Source of the DNA: Kribbella qitaiheensis
Lineage (GTDB): Bacteria; Actinomycetota; Actinomycetes; Propionibacteriales; Kribbellaceae
Length of the DNA stretch: 64,000 bases
Direction: 5' to 3'
Assembly: GCF_014217565.1 (NCBI RefSeq)
Contig: NZ_CP043661.1
Span: forward strand, 4,650,001-4,714,000
Below, in pieces: positions 18,255 to 27,286 of the stretch (position 1 is the first letter of the stretch; every line of letters begins with the position of its first letter). The position numbers and the translations under genes are program-made. The notes under the pieces were generated by a model that worked only from the letters and a program-made list of their open reading frames with translations, did not search any database and was not told where the DNA came from.

Positions 18255-19268
18255 ATGATGGTGGAGAGGAAGCCGGTGCTGAAGCAACAGCCGGCACGCA
18301 TCCTCGATGTCGCCGCGCTGGCCGGGGTCTCTGTCGGGACAGCCTCGAAAGCACTGAACGACACGGGTCAGCTGAGCCCCGCCACGCGTGAGCGCGTACG
18401 CCGGGCCGCGGACCAACTCGGCTTCACACCAGATACCCGCGGGCGGGCCTTGCAGTCAGGTCGGACCTTCACCGTCGCGCTGCTCACCACCGACAGTTCG
18501 GGCCGGTTCAGCAACCCGATCATGCGTGGCGTCGAGGATGTGCTCAGCGCCGGTGAGTTGGCGACCATCCTGTGTGACACCCGGGACGACCCACTGCGCG
18601 AGCAGCACTATCTGCGCTCGCTGGCCGCGCGAAGAGTCGACGGGATCGTCGTCACCGGCCGGCGCACCGAGCCACGGACTCCGATCGACGTCTCCCTGCC
18701 AGTTGTCTACGCGCTGGCCGCGTCGACAGATCGGGCCGATACCTCGGTGATCGTCGACGAGCAGCAAGGTGCGGCTTCCGTCGTCGAGCACTTGCGGGGT
18801 CTCGGCCGCACTCGGATCGCGCACGTGACCGGGCCCGACAACCACCGCTCCGCGGCCGAACGCGCGAGCGGGGTCGTCGATCACGCCGGGACGATCTTCG
18901 CCGGCGAGGTCCTCTTCGGTGACTGGAGCGAGCAGTGGGGACGGCAGGCCACGGATCTGTTGCTGCGCAGGCATCCGGAGCTTGACGCGATCACCTGTGG
19001 AAGCGACCAGATCGCCCGCGGGGCCTGCGATCGCCTTCGCGAACTCGGCCGGGCTGTTCCGGAAGACATCGCCGTGACGGGCTACGACAACTGGCCGGTG
19101 ATGGCACTCGCGAGCCGGCCGCCGCTCACGTCGGTCGACCTGCAGTTGGAGGAGTTGGGTCGCCACAGCGCACAACTGCTCCTCGAGGCGATCGCCGGCA
19201 CTCGCCGGCACGGCATCCTCGAACTCCCCACCCGGCTGGTCCCGCGAGAGTCGACCCTCGGCCTCTGA
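18255..19268 (+). CDS. LacI-family transcriptional regulator
   Basis: A 337-residue regulator. RILDVAALAGVSVGTASKAL (residues 16-35) is the DNA-binding helix-turn-helix and hinge helix of the LacI family. TFTVALLTTDSSGRFSNPIM starts the periplasmic-binding-like sugar domain, and DAITCGSDQIARGACDRLRE with VTGYDNWPVMALASRPPLTS are standard C-domain motifs. GGAAGGAAAC precedes the ATG. It is divergent from the GH127-like glycosidase with an operator between them, so it most likely represses that gene until its sugar inducer appears. Confidence 0.92.
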   Translation: MMVERKPVLKQQPARILDVAALAGVSVGTASKALNDTGQLSPATRERVRRAADQLGFTPDTRGRALQSGRTFTVALLTTDSSGRFSNPIMRGVEDVLSAGELATILCDTRDDPLREQHYLRSLAARRVDGIVVTGRRTEPRTPIDVSLPVVYALAASTDRADTSVIVDEQQGAASVVEHLRGLGRTRIAHVTGPDNHRSAAERASGVVDHAGTIFAGEVLFGDWSEQWGRQATDLLLRRHPELDAITCGSDQIARGACDRLRELGRAVPEDIAVTGYDNWPVMALASRPPLTSVDLQLEELGRHSAQLLLEAIAGTRRHGILELPTRLVPRESTLGL

Positions 19269-19269
19269 C

Positions 19270-19327
19270 ACCGCTTGCGTCCGAAGGGGCGAGGGGCAGG
19301 ACCCTCACTCGTTCGGACGCAAGCGGT
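19270..19327. terminator. Hairpin between convergent genes, same family as 7,297
   Basis: A 16-bp perfect stem (19270-19285 with 19312-19327) lies directly after the lacI-type stop. The arm CGCTTGCGTCCGAA and its complement share TTGCGTCCGAA with the hairpin at 7,297-7,344. The loop contains a further GAGGG/CCCTC pairing. Confidence 0.7.
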
Positions 19328-19344
19328 TGTTGGGGACAGCGGAA

Positions 19345-19368
19345 CGCCCCGGTCCGAAGACCGGGGCG
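19345..19368 (-). terminator. Terminator of the PEP carboxykinase gene
   Basis: A 10-bp stem CGCCCCGGTC/GACCGGGGCG with a TTCG tetraloop when read on the minus strand, followed by TTCC. It lies 46 bp after the pckG stop. Confidence 0.75.
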
Positions 19369-19413
19369 CTGCACCGAGAAACCAGCGACTCGTAGTACGA
19401 ACGGGTCGTAGTA

Positions 19414-21289
19414 CTAGCCGAGGCGGGCCTTGAGTGCGTCGAGTTCGAGCTTGAGCGCCGCCGGGACCTTGTCGCCGAGCTTGGCGAACCACTCCTCGAT
19501 CAGCGGGATCTCGGCCTTCCACTCCTCGGCGTCGACGTGCAGCGCCGTCTGCAGCGCCTCGACTGTCAGGTCCAGCCCGCTCACGTCGAGCGCGTCGACC
19601 GTCGGCACGTGCCCGATCGGCGTCTCGACCGCGGCGGCCTGGCCCTCCAGCCGGTCGATGACCCACTTGAGCACGCGGCCGTTCTCGCTGAAGCCCGGCC
19701 AGACGAACTTGCCGTCGGCGTCCTTGCGGAACCAGTTCACGTAGAAGATCTTCGGCAGCTTGGACGCGTCGTTGTCCTTGCCGACCGTGATCCAGTGGTT
19801 CAGGTAGTCACCGGCGTTGTAGCCGATGAACGGCAGCATCGCCATCGGGTCGCGGCGAACCACACCGACCTGGCCGACCGCGGCCGCGGTGGTCTCGGAC
19901 GACAGGGTCGCGCCCATGAAGACACCGTGGTCCCAGTCGCGCGCCTCGGTGACCAGCGGGACCGTGGTGGCCCGGCGACCGCCGAAGAGGATCGCTGAGA
20001 TCGGTACGCCGTTGGGGTCCTCGTACTCGTCGGCGATGATCGGGCACTGCTTGATCGGAGTACAGAATCGGCTGTTCGGGTGCGAGGAGACTTCGCCGGA
20101 CTCCGGCGTCCACTCGCGGCCCTTCCAGTCGGTCAGGTGGTTCGGCGGGGTCTGCGAGTAGCCCTCCCACCAGACGTCACCGTCATCGGTCAGCGCGACG
20201 TTGGTGAAGAGCGAGTTGCCCTTCTCGATCGTGCGCATCGCGTTCGGGTTGGTCTTCCAGCCGGTACCTGGGGCGACGCCGAACAGCCCGAACTCGGGGT
20301 TCACGGCGTACAGGCGACCGTCCTCGCCGAAGCGCATCCAGGCGATGTCGTCGCCCAGCGTCTCGACCTCCCAGCCCTCCAGGGTCGGGTCGAGCATCGC
20401 CAGGTTGGTCTTGCCGCAGGCGCTCGGGAACGCGGCCGCGATGTAGTGGACCTTCTTCTCCGGCGAGATCAGCTTCAGGATGAGCATGTGCTCGGCCAGC
20501 CAGCCCTCGTCGCGCGCCATCGCCGAGGCGATCCGCAGCGAGTAGCACTTCTTGCCCAGCAGCGAGTTGCCGCCGTAGCCCGAGCCGTACGACCAGATCG
20601 TCCGCTCCTCGGGGAACTGGACGATGTACTTCTCGTCGTTGCACGGCCACGGCACGTCTTTCTGGCCGGGAGCCAGCGGTGCGCCGACCGAGTGCAGACA
20701 CGGTACGAACTTCGAGTCGGTGCCCATCTTGGCCAGTACTTCGGCGCCGCTGCGGGCCATGATCCGCATCGAGGCGACGACGTACGCCGAGTCGGTGATC
20801 TCGACGCCGAACATCGGCTTCTCGGCGGTCGACGGGCCCATGCAGAACGGCACGACGTACAGAGTCCGGCCGCGCATGCTGCCGCGGTACAGCTCCGTCA
20901 TCAGCGCCTTCATCTCGGGCCGGCGCCATCCAGTTGTTGGTCGGGCCGGAGTCGGCCTCGTCGACCGAACAGATGAAGGTGCGCTGCTCGACCCGGGCGA
21001 CGTCGGACGGGTCGGTGCGGGCCCAGAACGAGTTCGGCTTCAACTCGTCGTTGAGTCGGACGACGGTGCCGGCGGCGATCAGTTCGGTGGTGAGCTTCGC
21101 GTACTCGGCCTCGGAGCCGTCGACCCAGTGGATCCGGTCGGGCTGGGTGAGTTCGGCAACCTCGGCAACCCAGGCCAGCAGGCCCGCGTGCTCAGTCGGG
21201 GCGTGGCTCAGGTCGAAGGTCGGTGGGGTGACCGGGCTCTCGACACCGAGGGCAGTCTCGGTATGGGCAGGGCTGGCGGTTGTCGTCAT
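19414..21289 (-). CDS. pckG: Phosphoenolpyruvate carboxykinase (GTP), frameshifted
   Basis: About 624 residues when reconstructed, the normal length for the GTP enzyme. It converts oxaloacetate to PEP for gluconeogenesis. The first frame gives RIHWVDGSEAEYAKLTTELI and ends in GPTNNWMAPA; the second continues MKALMTELYRGSMRGRTLYV and then AAFPSACGKTNLAML (P-loop, with the active cysteine), NPEFGLFGVAPGTG and FGGRRATTVPLV. The junction is the GGG run at 20917-20919: removing one base gives NNWMAPAEMKALMTELYRG, the conserved family sequence. The gene is otherwise intact, so a one-base sequence indel is more likely than loss of this core enzyme. The ATG at 21289 follows GAGAGGGA. Confidence 0.92.
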
Positions 21290-21627
21290 CGGCGGCTCAT
21301 TCCCTCTCGCGATCGGGCCGACGGCGGCTGGCCCCTCGCCGTTGAGGAGGTACGACGTCGGCCGCCGGGGTCTCCGGCGGTTCGATTCAGCTGGCTTGAC
21401 GGTGCGTTTCTCGCAGACCAGTGTGCCCAGTGGGCATATACCAGTGTGCAAGTGGTACTAACCGTACGCGACTGGAAGTGGTGTTGAGAACCGCTCGCGA
21501 GTGAGGCCCGTCACAAATTTCCGCCGACAATCGCTTTCCGCACGAAAAACACCGGTACGCACTGTGATCGGCCAGGTCCTCCGGGCGTTTCGCCGGTCTT
21601 GGCCGCCGCGTCGCCTACCGTGACGAC
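21290..21627. other. Intergenic region upstream of pckG
   Basis: This stretch separates the divergent pckG and a small membrane-protein gene. It must contain both promoters; GTGCCCAGTGGGCATATAC (21421-21439) includes the inverted repeat TGCCCA/TGGGCA, a possible operator. No gene is seen. Confidence 0.5.
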
Positions 21628-21999
21628 ATGGCGAAAGGCAGCAAGGTCGACTCGTTCCTGACCCTGGTCGTCGGCGGTGGTGCCGGCTTCGGGCTCCTGG
21701 TGCTGACGTCGAAGTCGTGGAAGGCGTGCGGAGTCCACCTCAACGGGGTCGGCAACGGTCCTACCCTGTTCTTCGTCGGCATCCCGGTGGCGTTCGTGGT
21801 GAACCTGGTCCTGTTCAACACCGTCTACCGCTTCTCCCGCAAAGGCCAAGGCTTCTTCACCGCCCTCCTGGCCGCGATGATCGCCATCGCCATCGCCGAC
21901 CTGGCCCTCTACTCCTGGGCCGGCACCCCCAACTTCACCCCCGCCCCCATCTGCCCCGCCAACGTCCCCCCGTGGTGGCCGACGGGCATCCCCACCTAG
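21628..21999 (+). CDS. Small multi-pass membrane protein
   Basis: A 123-residue protein with three hydrophobic segments: FLTLVVGGGAGFGLLVLTSK, TLFFVGIPVAFVVNLVLFNT and FFTALLAAMIAIAIADLALY. The C-terminus is Pro-rich with one Cys. It resembles conserved actinobacterial membrane proteins without assigned function. The start is the first ATG in the frame, preceded by a weak ribosome site. Confidence 0.65.
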   Translation: MAKGSKVDSFLTLVVGGGAGFGLLVLTSKSWKACGVHLNGVGNGPTLFFVGIPVAFVVNLVLFNTVYRFSRKGQGFFTALLAAMIAIAIADLALYSWAGTPNFTPAPICPANVPPWWPTGIPT

Positions 22000-22198
22000 T
22001 ACTACGTACGCCCGCTTCGCGGCTCCTGCGTCGCCGGCTCGACCCACCCCAGGACGCTGCTCCTTCGTCGTGGCTCAAGGGAAAGCGGAGTGGTTCGCGG
22101 ATCCGCCGAGGTGTGCTGGACGGGTTGGCCAGCCCCGCTCGACCCGGTCGCCGAGTCTCGGCTCTTGCTTGTGGCTAGGTGGGCACTGGACCAGTGCG

Positions 22199-22423
22199 TC
22201 AGATGACGGAGGTGTCCCGGATCCGGGCGGCTGTGGCTCGTTCTTGCCTACTCAGGGAACCCGGGTCGACTCGTCTGATCAGGGACCGGTGGTGGCCGAC
22301 CGGGCAGCGTTGGTAGCGCACTGGGCCTAGGCGGATGGCCTTGAACGAGCCGAGTGCCATCCACTTGGTGGTGAACAGGTGTCCTGCCGAACACCGCACG
22401 ATGCTGTCGAAACGCGAGCTCAT
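22199..22423 (-). CDS. Small conserved actinobacterial protein
   Basis: A 74-residue protein. FDSIVRCSAGHLFTTKWMAL and RLGPVRYQRCPVGHHRSLIR give a two-CxxxH-like pattern of the type seen in a conserved, unassigned actinobacterial family (typically RCxxGHLFTT and RCPVGxHW). The cysteines and histidines could bind zinc. The ATG at 22423 follows GGAG at ten bases. Nothing nearby indicates its role. Confidence 0.6.
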   Translation of the reverse strand: MSSRFDSIVRCSAGHLFTTKWMALGSFKAIRLGPVRYQRCPVGHHRSLIRRVDPGSLSRQERATAARIRDTSVI

Positions 22424-22470
22424 CGGTCCCACACTCCTCGGTGGTCCTGGGAAAGGGCCCACCATCGAAG

Positions 22471-23004
22471 TTACCGCCTGCCGCCGAAGGTCCAAGGGAA
22501 GACTTCTGTACTGCGTTCGCCGGGCGGCAGCAGGTTCGCGGCGGACTCGAGGTCTGGGGCTTCGACCGTGGCGGCGTGGCCGAGTCGCGTTCGGCCGTCG
22601 AGGGTGAGCAGTTCGCCGTACACGATCAGGTGTTTCGACGGGACTGGTGCGGGCTCGCCGGTAGTGATGACGAGGAATCGGTCGTTGCCCTCGACCCCAT
22701 CGGTGAAGTCCCACATCTTGCGGCCGAGGAGATTGTCGAAGCGGCACAGCAGTACGGACTCGAAGGCGCCGGCGAGGTAGTACGGCTCCTCGTAGGCGAA
22801 CGCGTGAGCGGCCTCGGCATCCGGGAGGTCGACGATGTGCAGACTGCCCGTCGACTCGGCGTCGTCGCCTTGTCCGGTCAATGTCGGCCCGCGCGCGACC
22901 ATCCCCTCGGCGTACTGGTCCATGAACGCCCAGTGCTCTTCAGCCAGCCTCTGCTTGAGCGCGCCGGCGCCGGGGACATCGCGGCCATAAACGAAGTACT
23001 CCAC
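22471..23004 (-). CDS. YCII-like protein, possibly two-domain
   Basis: A 177-residue protein starting VEYFVYGRDVPGAG at a GTG (23004); a TTG three codons upstream is the alternative. EEHWAFMDQYAEGMVARGPT and GSLHIVDLPDAEAAHAFAYE match the YCII ferredoxin-like fold with its His-Asp pair. The second half (LLGRKMWDFTDGVEGNDRFL) looks like an additional domain of unclear type. YCII proteins are rarely characterised. Confidence 0.7.
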   Translation of the reverse strand: MEYFVYGRDVPGAGALKQRLAEEHWAFMDQYAEGMVARGPTLTGQGDDAESTGSLHIVDLPDAEAAHAFAYEEPYYLAGAFESVLLCRFDNLLGRKMWDFTDGVEGNDRFLVITTGEPAPVPSKHLIVYGELLTLDGRTRLGHAATVEAPDLESAANLLPPGERSTEVFPWTFGGRR

Positions 23005-23140
23005 AACCGCCAACCTATGTGAACGCGGTGCCGGCGCGCACCGAGTTTCACCACTGCCTGAGAATCTGCGCGGTTTCGCGGCTGAGCAGCCGGAGGGAAC
23101 GGAAGCGGGCGTGGCCGTCGACGAGCTTCAAAGTGTCCAT

Positions 23141-23692
23141 CTAGTTCTCGATGGGGTGGGCGGTGGTGCCGCCGGTGGTCCAGGTGAGGTCGCGGATGAC
23201 GCGGGTGACGGTATCGTCGAGGGTGCTGGAGATGTCGATGACTTGCTCGCCTGGTACGCCGAGGAGGTCGCAAGGGTTGTACCAGTCGCGCATCTGCTCG
23301 GCGTTGACGACCTTCGCCAGGGGACGGGTGGAGTGGCGCCGGATCGTCTCGTCGAACGGCAGTTGGAAGTAGTACACACCGGTGATGCCGGCGTGGTCGG
23401 CGATCAGTTGCCGCACCATCTCGCCGTAGTGCGGGGTGTAGAAGATGCCTTCCAGTACGACGTGATAGCCGGCATCGAGCGCGTACCGCGCTGTTTGGTC
23501 GATCAGGCCGATGTTCGGAACGCCTGGCCGGTCGTGTTCGCGGAGCAGGATCCGGCGCAGATAGTCCTGCTCGATCCAGGCGACACCGCGGCCGACCCGC
23601 TGCCGGATCTCCTGTGCGGTGGTCGATTTCCCGGATCCAGAGTTGCCTCGTAGTACGGCAAGCCGCGTCGTCGCATCCCCAGTTTTCGGCAC
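23141..23692 (-). CDS. P-loop zeta-toxin/kinase-like ATPase
   Basis: A 183-residue kinase. VLRGNSGSGKSTTAQEIRQR is the Walker A loop and HVVLEGIFYTPHYGEMVRQL holds the Walker B-like strand; HSTRPLAKVVNAEQMRDWYN is the lid region of AAA_33/zeta-toxin-type small-molecule kinases. The GTG at 23692 is the first start after the stop of the upstream ABM gene, which ends 11 bp earlier, so the two form an operon. The substrate is unknown. Confidence 0.75.
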   Translation of the reverse strand: MPKTGDATTRLAVLRGNSGSGKSTTAQEIRQRVGRGVAWIEQDYLRRILLREHDRPGVPNIGLIDQTARYALDAGYHVVLEGIFYTPHYGEMVRQLIADHAGITGVYYFQLPFDETIRRHSTRPLAKVVNAEQMRDWYNPCDLLGVPGEQVIDISSTLDDTVTRVIRDLTWTTGGTTAHPIEN

Positions 23693-23702
23693 CCGGGCGA
23701 GC

Positions 23703-24011
23703 TTAGTCGCCGGCGCTCGACGCGACGCTGTCGCCGAAGGGAATGACCATCGTCCAGCCCTCGACCAGCGTGTCGAGGATTTGGCCGAACTTCTGGACCG
23801 CCTCGTTCTGGATATGCGTCTCGAAGGCTTCGCGGTCGGTGTACGCCTCGTAGCCGTAGACGACGTCTGGTTCGGCTTCGACCTCCCACGCGTCGATCCG
23901 CAGCGTGCCGGGCTCACTCTCCTTGGCGATCCGGGCGCTCCACCGCACGATCTCCAGGAACTCGTCCCGCTTGCCCGGCTTCACGACGAACCTGGCCAAT
24001 CCTCCGTACAT
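23703..24011 (-). CDS. Antibiotic biosynthesis monooxygenase (ABM) family protein
   Basis: A 102-residue ferredoxin-like protein. GLARFVVKPGKRDEFLEIVR at the start, AYTDREAFETHIQNEAVQKF in the middle, and a C-terminal strand VEGWTMVIPFGD are the standard ABM pattern. Two adjacent ATGs follow GGGAGG; the second, at 24011, has the better spacing. It is first in an operon with a small kinase. ABM proteins include quinone and haem monooxygenases, but most are unassigned. Confidence 0.8.
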   Translation of the reverse strand: MYGGLARFVVKPGKRDEFLEIVRWSARIAKESEPGTLRIDAWEVEAEPDVVYGYEAYTDREAFETHIQNEAVQKFGQILDTLVEGWTMVIPFGDSVASSAGD

Positions 24012-24158
24012 CATCCCTCCCGATCCTCGTACCCGTGTTCTGCCTCGGAAACTACAGGACCACAGGGCGATCGCCGAGGCCGTTGCCCAAGGCATCGGAA
24101 TTCGAGGTTCGGCTCAGGTCCCGCTTCCGGTGGTCTGATCGTCGATTAGTCTGCGCGG

Positions 24159-24689
24159 ATGGCTGACCTGGGATCCGTCGCTTGGCCGCCTGCTCCGATC
24201 AGGACCGAGCGGCTCGTACTCCGTGAACCCGAGGTCCGCGATCGTACGGCGGTCATCGAGCTGTTCACCTCGGTTGAGGTCGGGATCTACATCGGTGGAC
24301 CTCGATCGCGTGACGTACTCGAGGCCGGAGTGTCAGAGGTGCCCAGGCGGCGCCCTGGCCTCTTCGTTGTCGATCTCGACGGCGCGATGATCGGCACGGT
24401 CACGCTCGACCGGCACGATCCAGAACGCCCTGAGGCCGAGCTCGGCTACCTGTTCCTGCCGAAGGCGTGGGGATACGGGTACGCCGCCGAGGCGTGCGCG
24501 GCGACGCTCGACTGGTTCGCCGGCGCGCTTCCCAACGAGTCGGTCGTACTCCGCACCCAGACGGCCAACGCCCCCTCGATGCGCCTCGCGGCGAAGCTGG
24601 GCTTCACCGAGGTAGAGCGGTACGAGGACTACGGCACCGAGCAATGGCTCGGCAGGTGGTCCTCACCCGCTGAACTCGCCGGCCGATGA
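24159..24689 (+). CDS. GNAT N-acetyltransferase (RimJ/RimL type)
   Basis: A 176-residue acetyltransferase of the RimJ/RimL branch. IRTERLVLREPEVRDRTAVI opens the fold, ELGYLFLPKAWGYGYAAEAC is the acetyl-CoA loop (motif A), and RTQTANAPSMRLAAKLGFTE is motif B. The substrate is unknown. Its last 27 bp overlap the end of a convergent small gene. Confidence 0.85.
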   Translation: MADLGSVAWPPAPIRTERLVLREPEVRDRTAVIELFTSVEVGIYIGGPRSRDVLEAGVSEVPRRRPGLFVVDLDGAMIGTVTLDRHDPERPEAELGYLFLPKAWGYGYAAEACAATLDWFAGALPNESVVLRTQTANAPSMRLAAKLGFTEVERYEDYGTEQWLGRWSSPAELAGR

Positions 24690-24959
24690 CGAGTTTGCTC
24701 CCCTGACAAGGTCGGCCAGAAGTCCGCGGACCCGCTCGGGGAACCAATTGCGGTGTCGATCCGCAGGGTAGGCCTCTTCGGGCGCCCGCTCCGTGTAGAA
24801 GCTCTGGCAGAAGTCGTCGCCACAGCCGCACGTCTCAACGATGCGCAGCCCGTCCACTTGACTGGCCAATCCGGCCTGATTGTCGCGGGCGAGCGCATCT
24901 TTGAGCTGGCCGGCAAGTATCGGCCACCGATCTACGAGCCTAGGCGCATCCGCTTCCAA
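24663..24959 (-). CDS. Small cysteine-rich conserved protein
   Basis: A 98-residue protein with ETCGCGDDFCQSFYT, a motif seen in a family of small actinobacterial proteins of unknown function. The only available start is TTG at 24959, with no clear ribosome site. The C-terminus diverges from the usual family ending and overlaps the GNAT gene on the other strand, so the 3' end may have been replaced or shifted. Confidence 0.5.
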   Translation of the reverse strand: MEADAPRLVDRWPILAGQLKDALARDNQAGLASQVDGLRIVETCGCGDDFCQSFYTERAPEEAYPADRHRNWFPERVRGLLADLVRGANSSSAGEFSG

Positions 24960-25035
24960 ACGGGGAGGCTACGACCAGCAACCCGTGTGGACCACCACAC
25001 CTGCCCCGATCGCTTGCGATGGCATCCTGGTGGGC

Positions 25036-25368
25036 GTGGAGCGGGTTGTGGTCTTTGGCTGTGCGGGCAGCGGCAAATCAACCCTGTCCAGGGAGTTGGC
25101 CACTTGCACCGGGTTGCCTCTGATCGAGCGCGATGCACTCGGCGTACTCGGGCCGCGTGACTATCGAGAAGCTCTCGGCGAGCTGGCCCATCAGCAGCTC
25201 TGGATCCTGGACGGCGCTCCGTACTACGAAGACGATCTCATCTACGGAGCGGCCGACACCGTGATCCTTCTCGACTACCCGAAGCTGCTGGTGATGTGGC
25301 GGGTGCTGCGGCGAACGCTCCTCATTGAATTGTCCCGCCGCTGGCTGGGCCAACTCCGCCGCTCCTGA
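25036..25368 (+). CDS. Adenylate-kinase-like P-loop protein, C-terminally short
   Basis: A 110-residue protein. VVVFGCAGSGKSTLSRELAT is a Walker A loop, LPLIERDALGVLG and WILDGAPYYEDDLIYGADT-type spacing match the topology-modulation/FlaR-like kinases, and VILLDYPKLLVMWRVLRRTL is the central helix. Homologous proteins usually run about 60 residues further, so this copy is truncated after LSRRWLGQLRRS. The GTG at 25036 is chosen; GTG at 25030 is the alternative. No frame restores the missing end. Confidence 0.55.
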   Translation: MERVVVFGCAGSGKSTLSRELATCTGLPLIERDALGVLGPRDYREALGELAHQQLWILDGAPYYEDDLIYGAADTVILLDYPKLLVMWRVLRRTLLIELSRRWLGQLRRS

Positions 25369-25494
25369 ACTCGGCTGCGCCACGCGGCGGAGATCCCGTG
25401 GAAAACTCTTGGCGTCGGTTGTCGAATCAGCCGGATGCCGTTCGTAGCGTAGGTGGAGGCGGACGTAGGGTCCGCTCGACCCGAAGGAGCAGCC

Positions 25495-25855
25495 ATGCCC
25501 GAGTACCTCATCTACTTCAACCAGCAGTGGGTGGGTGACCACACCGAGGAGTGGTTCCGCGGGCGCGGGCCACTTGCCATGGCGGTCGTGAACGAGATGA
25601 AGGCCGCCGGCGTCTACGTCTTCGCCGGCGGCCCTGGAGGAAGACGACGGCCCGATCTACAACGCCGACCCCACCAGCGGCGACATGGTGATCACCGACG
25701 GCCCGTACGTCGAGTCCAAGGAGTTCCTGGGCGGCTTCGCCCTGGTAGACGTCCCCGACGACGACACCGCCAAAGTCTGGGCGGCCAAGATCGCGGACGC
25801 ATGCGGCTGGCCCCACGAAATCCGCCGCTTCAAACCACAACCCAAAACCAACTAA
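25495..25855 (+). CDS. YCII/DGPF-domain protein, frameshifted
   Basis: About 119 residues when reconstructed. MPEYLIYFNQQWVGDHTEEW opens the domain and, in the next frame, MVITDGPYVESKEFLGGFAL is the DGPF motif. The frame changes at a CCC run (25632-25634): removing one C gives VFAGGLEEDDGPIYNADPTS. GAAGGAG precedes the ATG. It ends at TAA 25855, just before the first integrase-tail scar. DGPF proteins often accompany ECF sigma factors, but none is nearby. Confidence 0.75.
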
Positions 25856-26017
25856 CTCCACCGCTCGACTCCCTCTTCGGAGAGCAGAAAGAGGAGTGAC
25901 ATTGAGGTACGGAGGGGTGGCCGACCAATCGGCCGCCCTTCTGTCACGTCCCGGAAAACACAAAAGCCCAGATCATCCACCTGAATGACTTGGGCCTAGT
26001 GCAGCGCGCTCGGAGGT
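25856..26017 (+). repeat. Fossil integrase 3' end plus att-like scar (copy 1)
   Basis: This segment is a diverged copy of the DNA between the end of the intact integrase and tRNA-Arg (about 38,690-38,857). It still encodes LDSLFGEQKEE and a stop, against LDFLFGEQKEE in the integrase, then keeps GTGGCCGA, GGCCGCCCTTCTG, AACACAAAAGCCCAG and ATCCACCTGAATGACTTGGG, and finishes with GCGCGCTCGGAGG, the first 13 bases of the tRNA 3' end. The match breaks off where IS481-like sequence begins. It is the scar of an earlier integrative element. Confidence 0.8.
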
Positions 26018-26345
26018 GTTGTGGCTCAACACATCCCGGACGGGTGTCTCACGACATACCGGACTGATGTCTCAAGACATCGGCGACACTTCGTGGACAG
26101 TCGGGCATGTCGAAAGCGCGTCTGGTGATTACCGCGGTCGTGGTGGAGAAGCGGTCTGTGGCCGAGGTGGTCGCCCAGTACGGCGTGTCCAGGTCGTGGC
26201 TGTTCGAGCTGCTGGCCCGCTACCGCGTTGAGGGCGAGGCGGCGTTCGAACCACGATCACGCCGGCCGAAGGCCTCACCACGAGCCACCGCCCCGGCGAC
26301 GGTGGAACTGGTTGTTGCTGCTGCGTCGGCAGATGCGCGACACTC
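26018..26345 (+). mobile_element. Truncated IS481-type insertion sequence
   Basis: TGTTGTGGCTCAACACATC begins the left end, directly after the att-like scar. A transposase N-terminus starts at 26107: MSKARLVITAVVVEKRSVAE then VVAQYGVSRSWLFELLARYR and AFEPRSRRPKASP, the helix-turn-helix of IS481-family transposases. After TVELV (about 26320) the frame no longer resembles the family; the DDE catalytic domain and right end are absent. It cannot transpose. Confidence 0.75.
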
Positions 26346-26509
26346 GTCTGCCAGGTGATCTGCGACAGCCGAAAGGCACGGATCGCGGCGTGAGCGGACG
26401 TTCAGTTGACGGCCGCGTGTCCGTGCGTCTTTCGTGAACCGGGCATCGAAGCCGACAAGCAGGCCGGGCCATGCATGCTGTCTGCTGGCGATCGGGTCGG
26501 AGAAGCCGA

Positions 26510-26839
26510 CTAGCTGTCCCTCGTAGCCAGTTCGTGGAAGTACGTGACGCGCTTGCCCAATGCGTCGGCGTACGCGATCTCGCGGCGGGTGGCCACCCCG
26601 ATGTAGCCACCGGGGTTCACGATTCGCACCTCATCTGCGAGGTCGATCCGGCGGAGGTGCAGCTCTCCCAACGCGCGGACGAGCAAAGGGTCCAGCACAG
26701 ACGCCTCGGTGGCCTCCGGAGCCAGGACGATCGCCAGATCGAGCGTCAAGCGCGTGCGCTCGGTCGCAAACTCCCTGCTGAAGCGCAGGGAACCGCACAG
26801 ACAAACGATCTTCGGGCGAGCAACCGGCACGTTGGACAT
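26510..26839 (-). CDS. Nucleoside 2-deoxyribosyltransferase-like small protein
   Basis: A 109-residue protein. PKIVCLCGSLRFSREFATER is the first strand and loop of the nucleoside 2-deoxyribosyltransferase/DUF4406-type fold, and VRIVNPGGYIGVATRREIAY the later strand-helix pair. AAGG lies seven bases before the ATG at 26839. The frame is open upstream into a GNAT fragment, but the ribosome site and normal N-terminus favour a separate gene. The function is unknown; such proteins are predicted to act on nucleotides. Confidence 0.65.
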   Translation of the reverse strand: MSNVPVARPKIVCLCGSLRFSREFATERTRLTLDLAIVLAPEATEASVLDPLLVRALGELHLRRIDLADEVRIVNPGGYIGVATRREIAYADALGKRVTYFHELATRDS

Positions 26840-26992
26840 AGACACCTTCAAGATCCAAAGGTCCCCCAGCATTCCATGCCGCCGATGATGCCTGGCCAGC
26901 CAACCTCTGTGAAGGCTAGCTTTCCGCTCATCGGCAGATCCGTGCGTTGCTCCGACACGTGGAGAGATTTCTAGCCTGTCGCACATCAGTTG

Positions 26993-27286
26993 GCGGGCGG
27001 TGGCCTTCCGCTGGAACAGGGCACCCGATGGGTAGTAGCTCAGGTCGAGGGTCCGGACGTGCTGGAATCCGCGCTGCTCGTAGTAGCGATGGAGGCCGAC
27101 GTTGCCGGTCCACACGTCAATCCGGACCCAGTTGTTGCCGAGATCACCGGCTCGCTTGCAAGCCCACTCGATGACGTCGGTGCCGAGTCCGGAGTACTTG
27201 CGCCGGACGATCAGGCGGTGCAGGTACATGGCGGCTCGCGTTGCTCCTCGGGCGTCCAGAGCTTGGCCACGCGGACCGTCCGTCAC
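26993..27286 (-). pseudogene. GNAT acetyltransferase, 5'-truncated
   Basis: The frame encodes the C-terminal half of a GNAT protein: MYLHRLIVRRKYSGLGTDVI (acetyl-CoA loop), NNWVRIDVWTGNVGLHRYYE and YPSGALFQRKAT. The N-terminal domain is missing: at about 27,286 the sequence changes to an integrase tail on the other strand. The truncation therefore marks an integration/recombination junction. Confidence 0.65.

Noticed and set aside
22070..22330. A small plus-strand gene in the 22-kb region
   Set aside because: It lies mostly antisense to a small protein with conserved Cys/His motifs and has no family resemblance.
26510..27286. A 258-residue GNAT-deoxyribosyltransferase fusion
   Set aside because: A ribosome site and normal N-terminus mark a separate gene at 26,839, and the linker between the two parts has no resemblance to either family.
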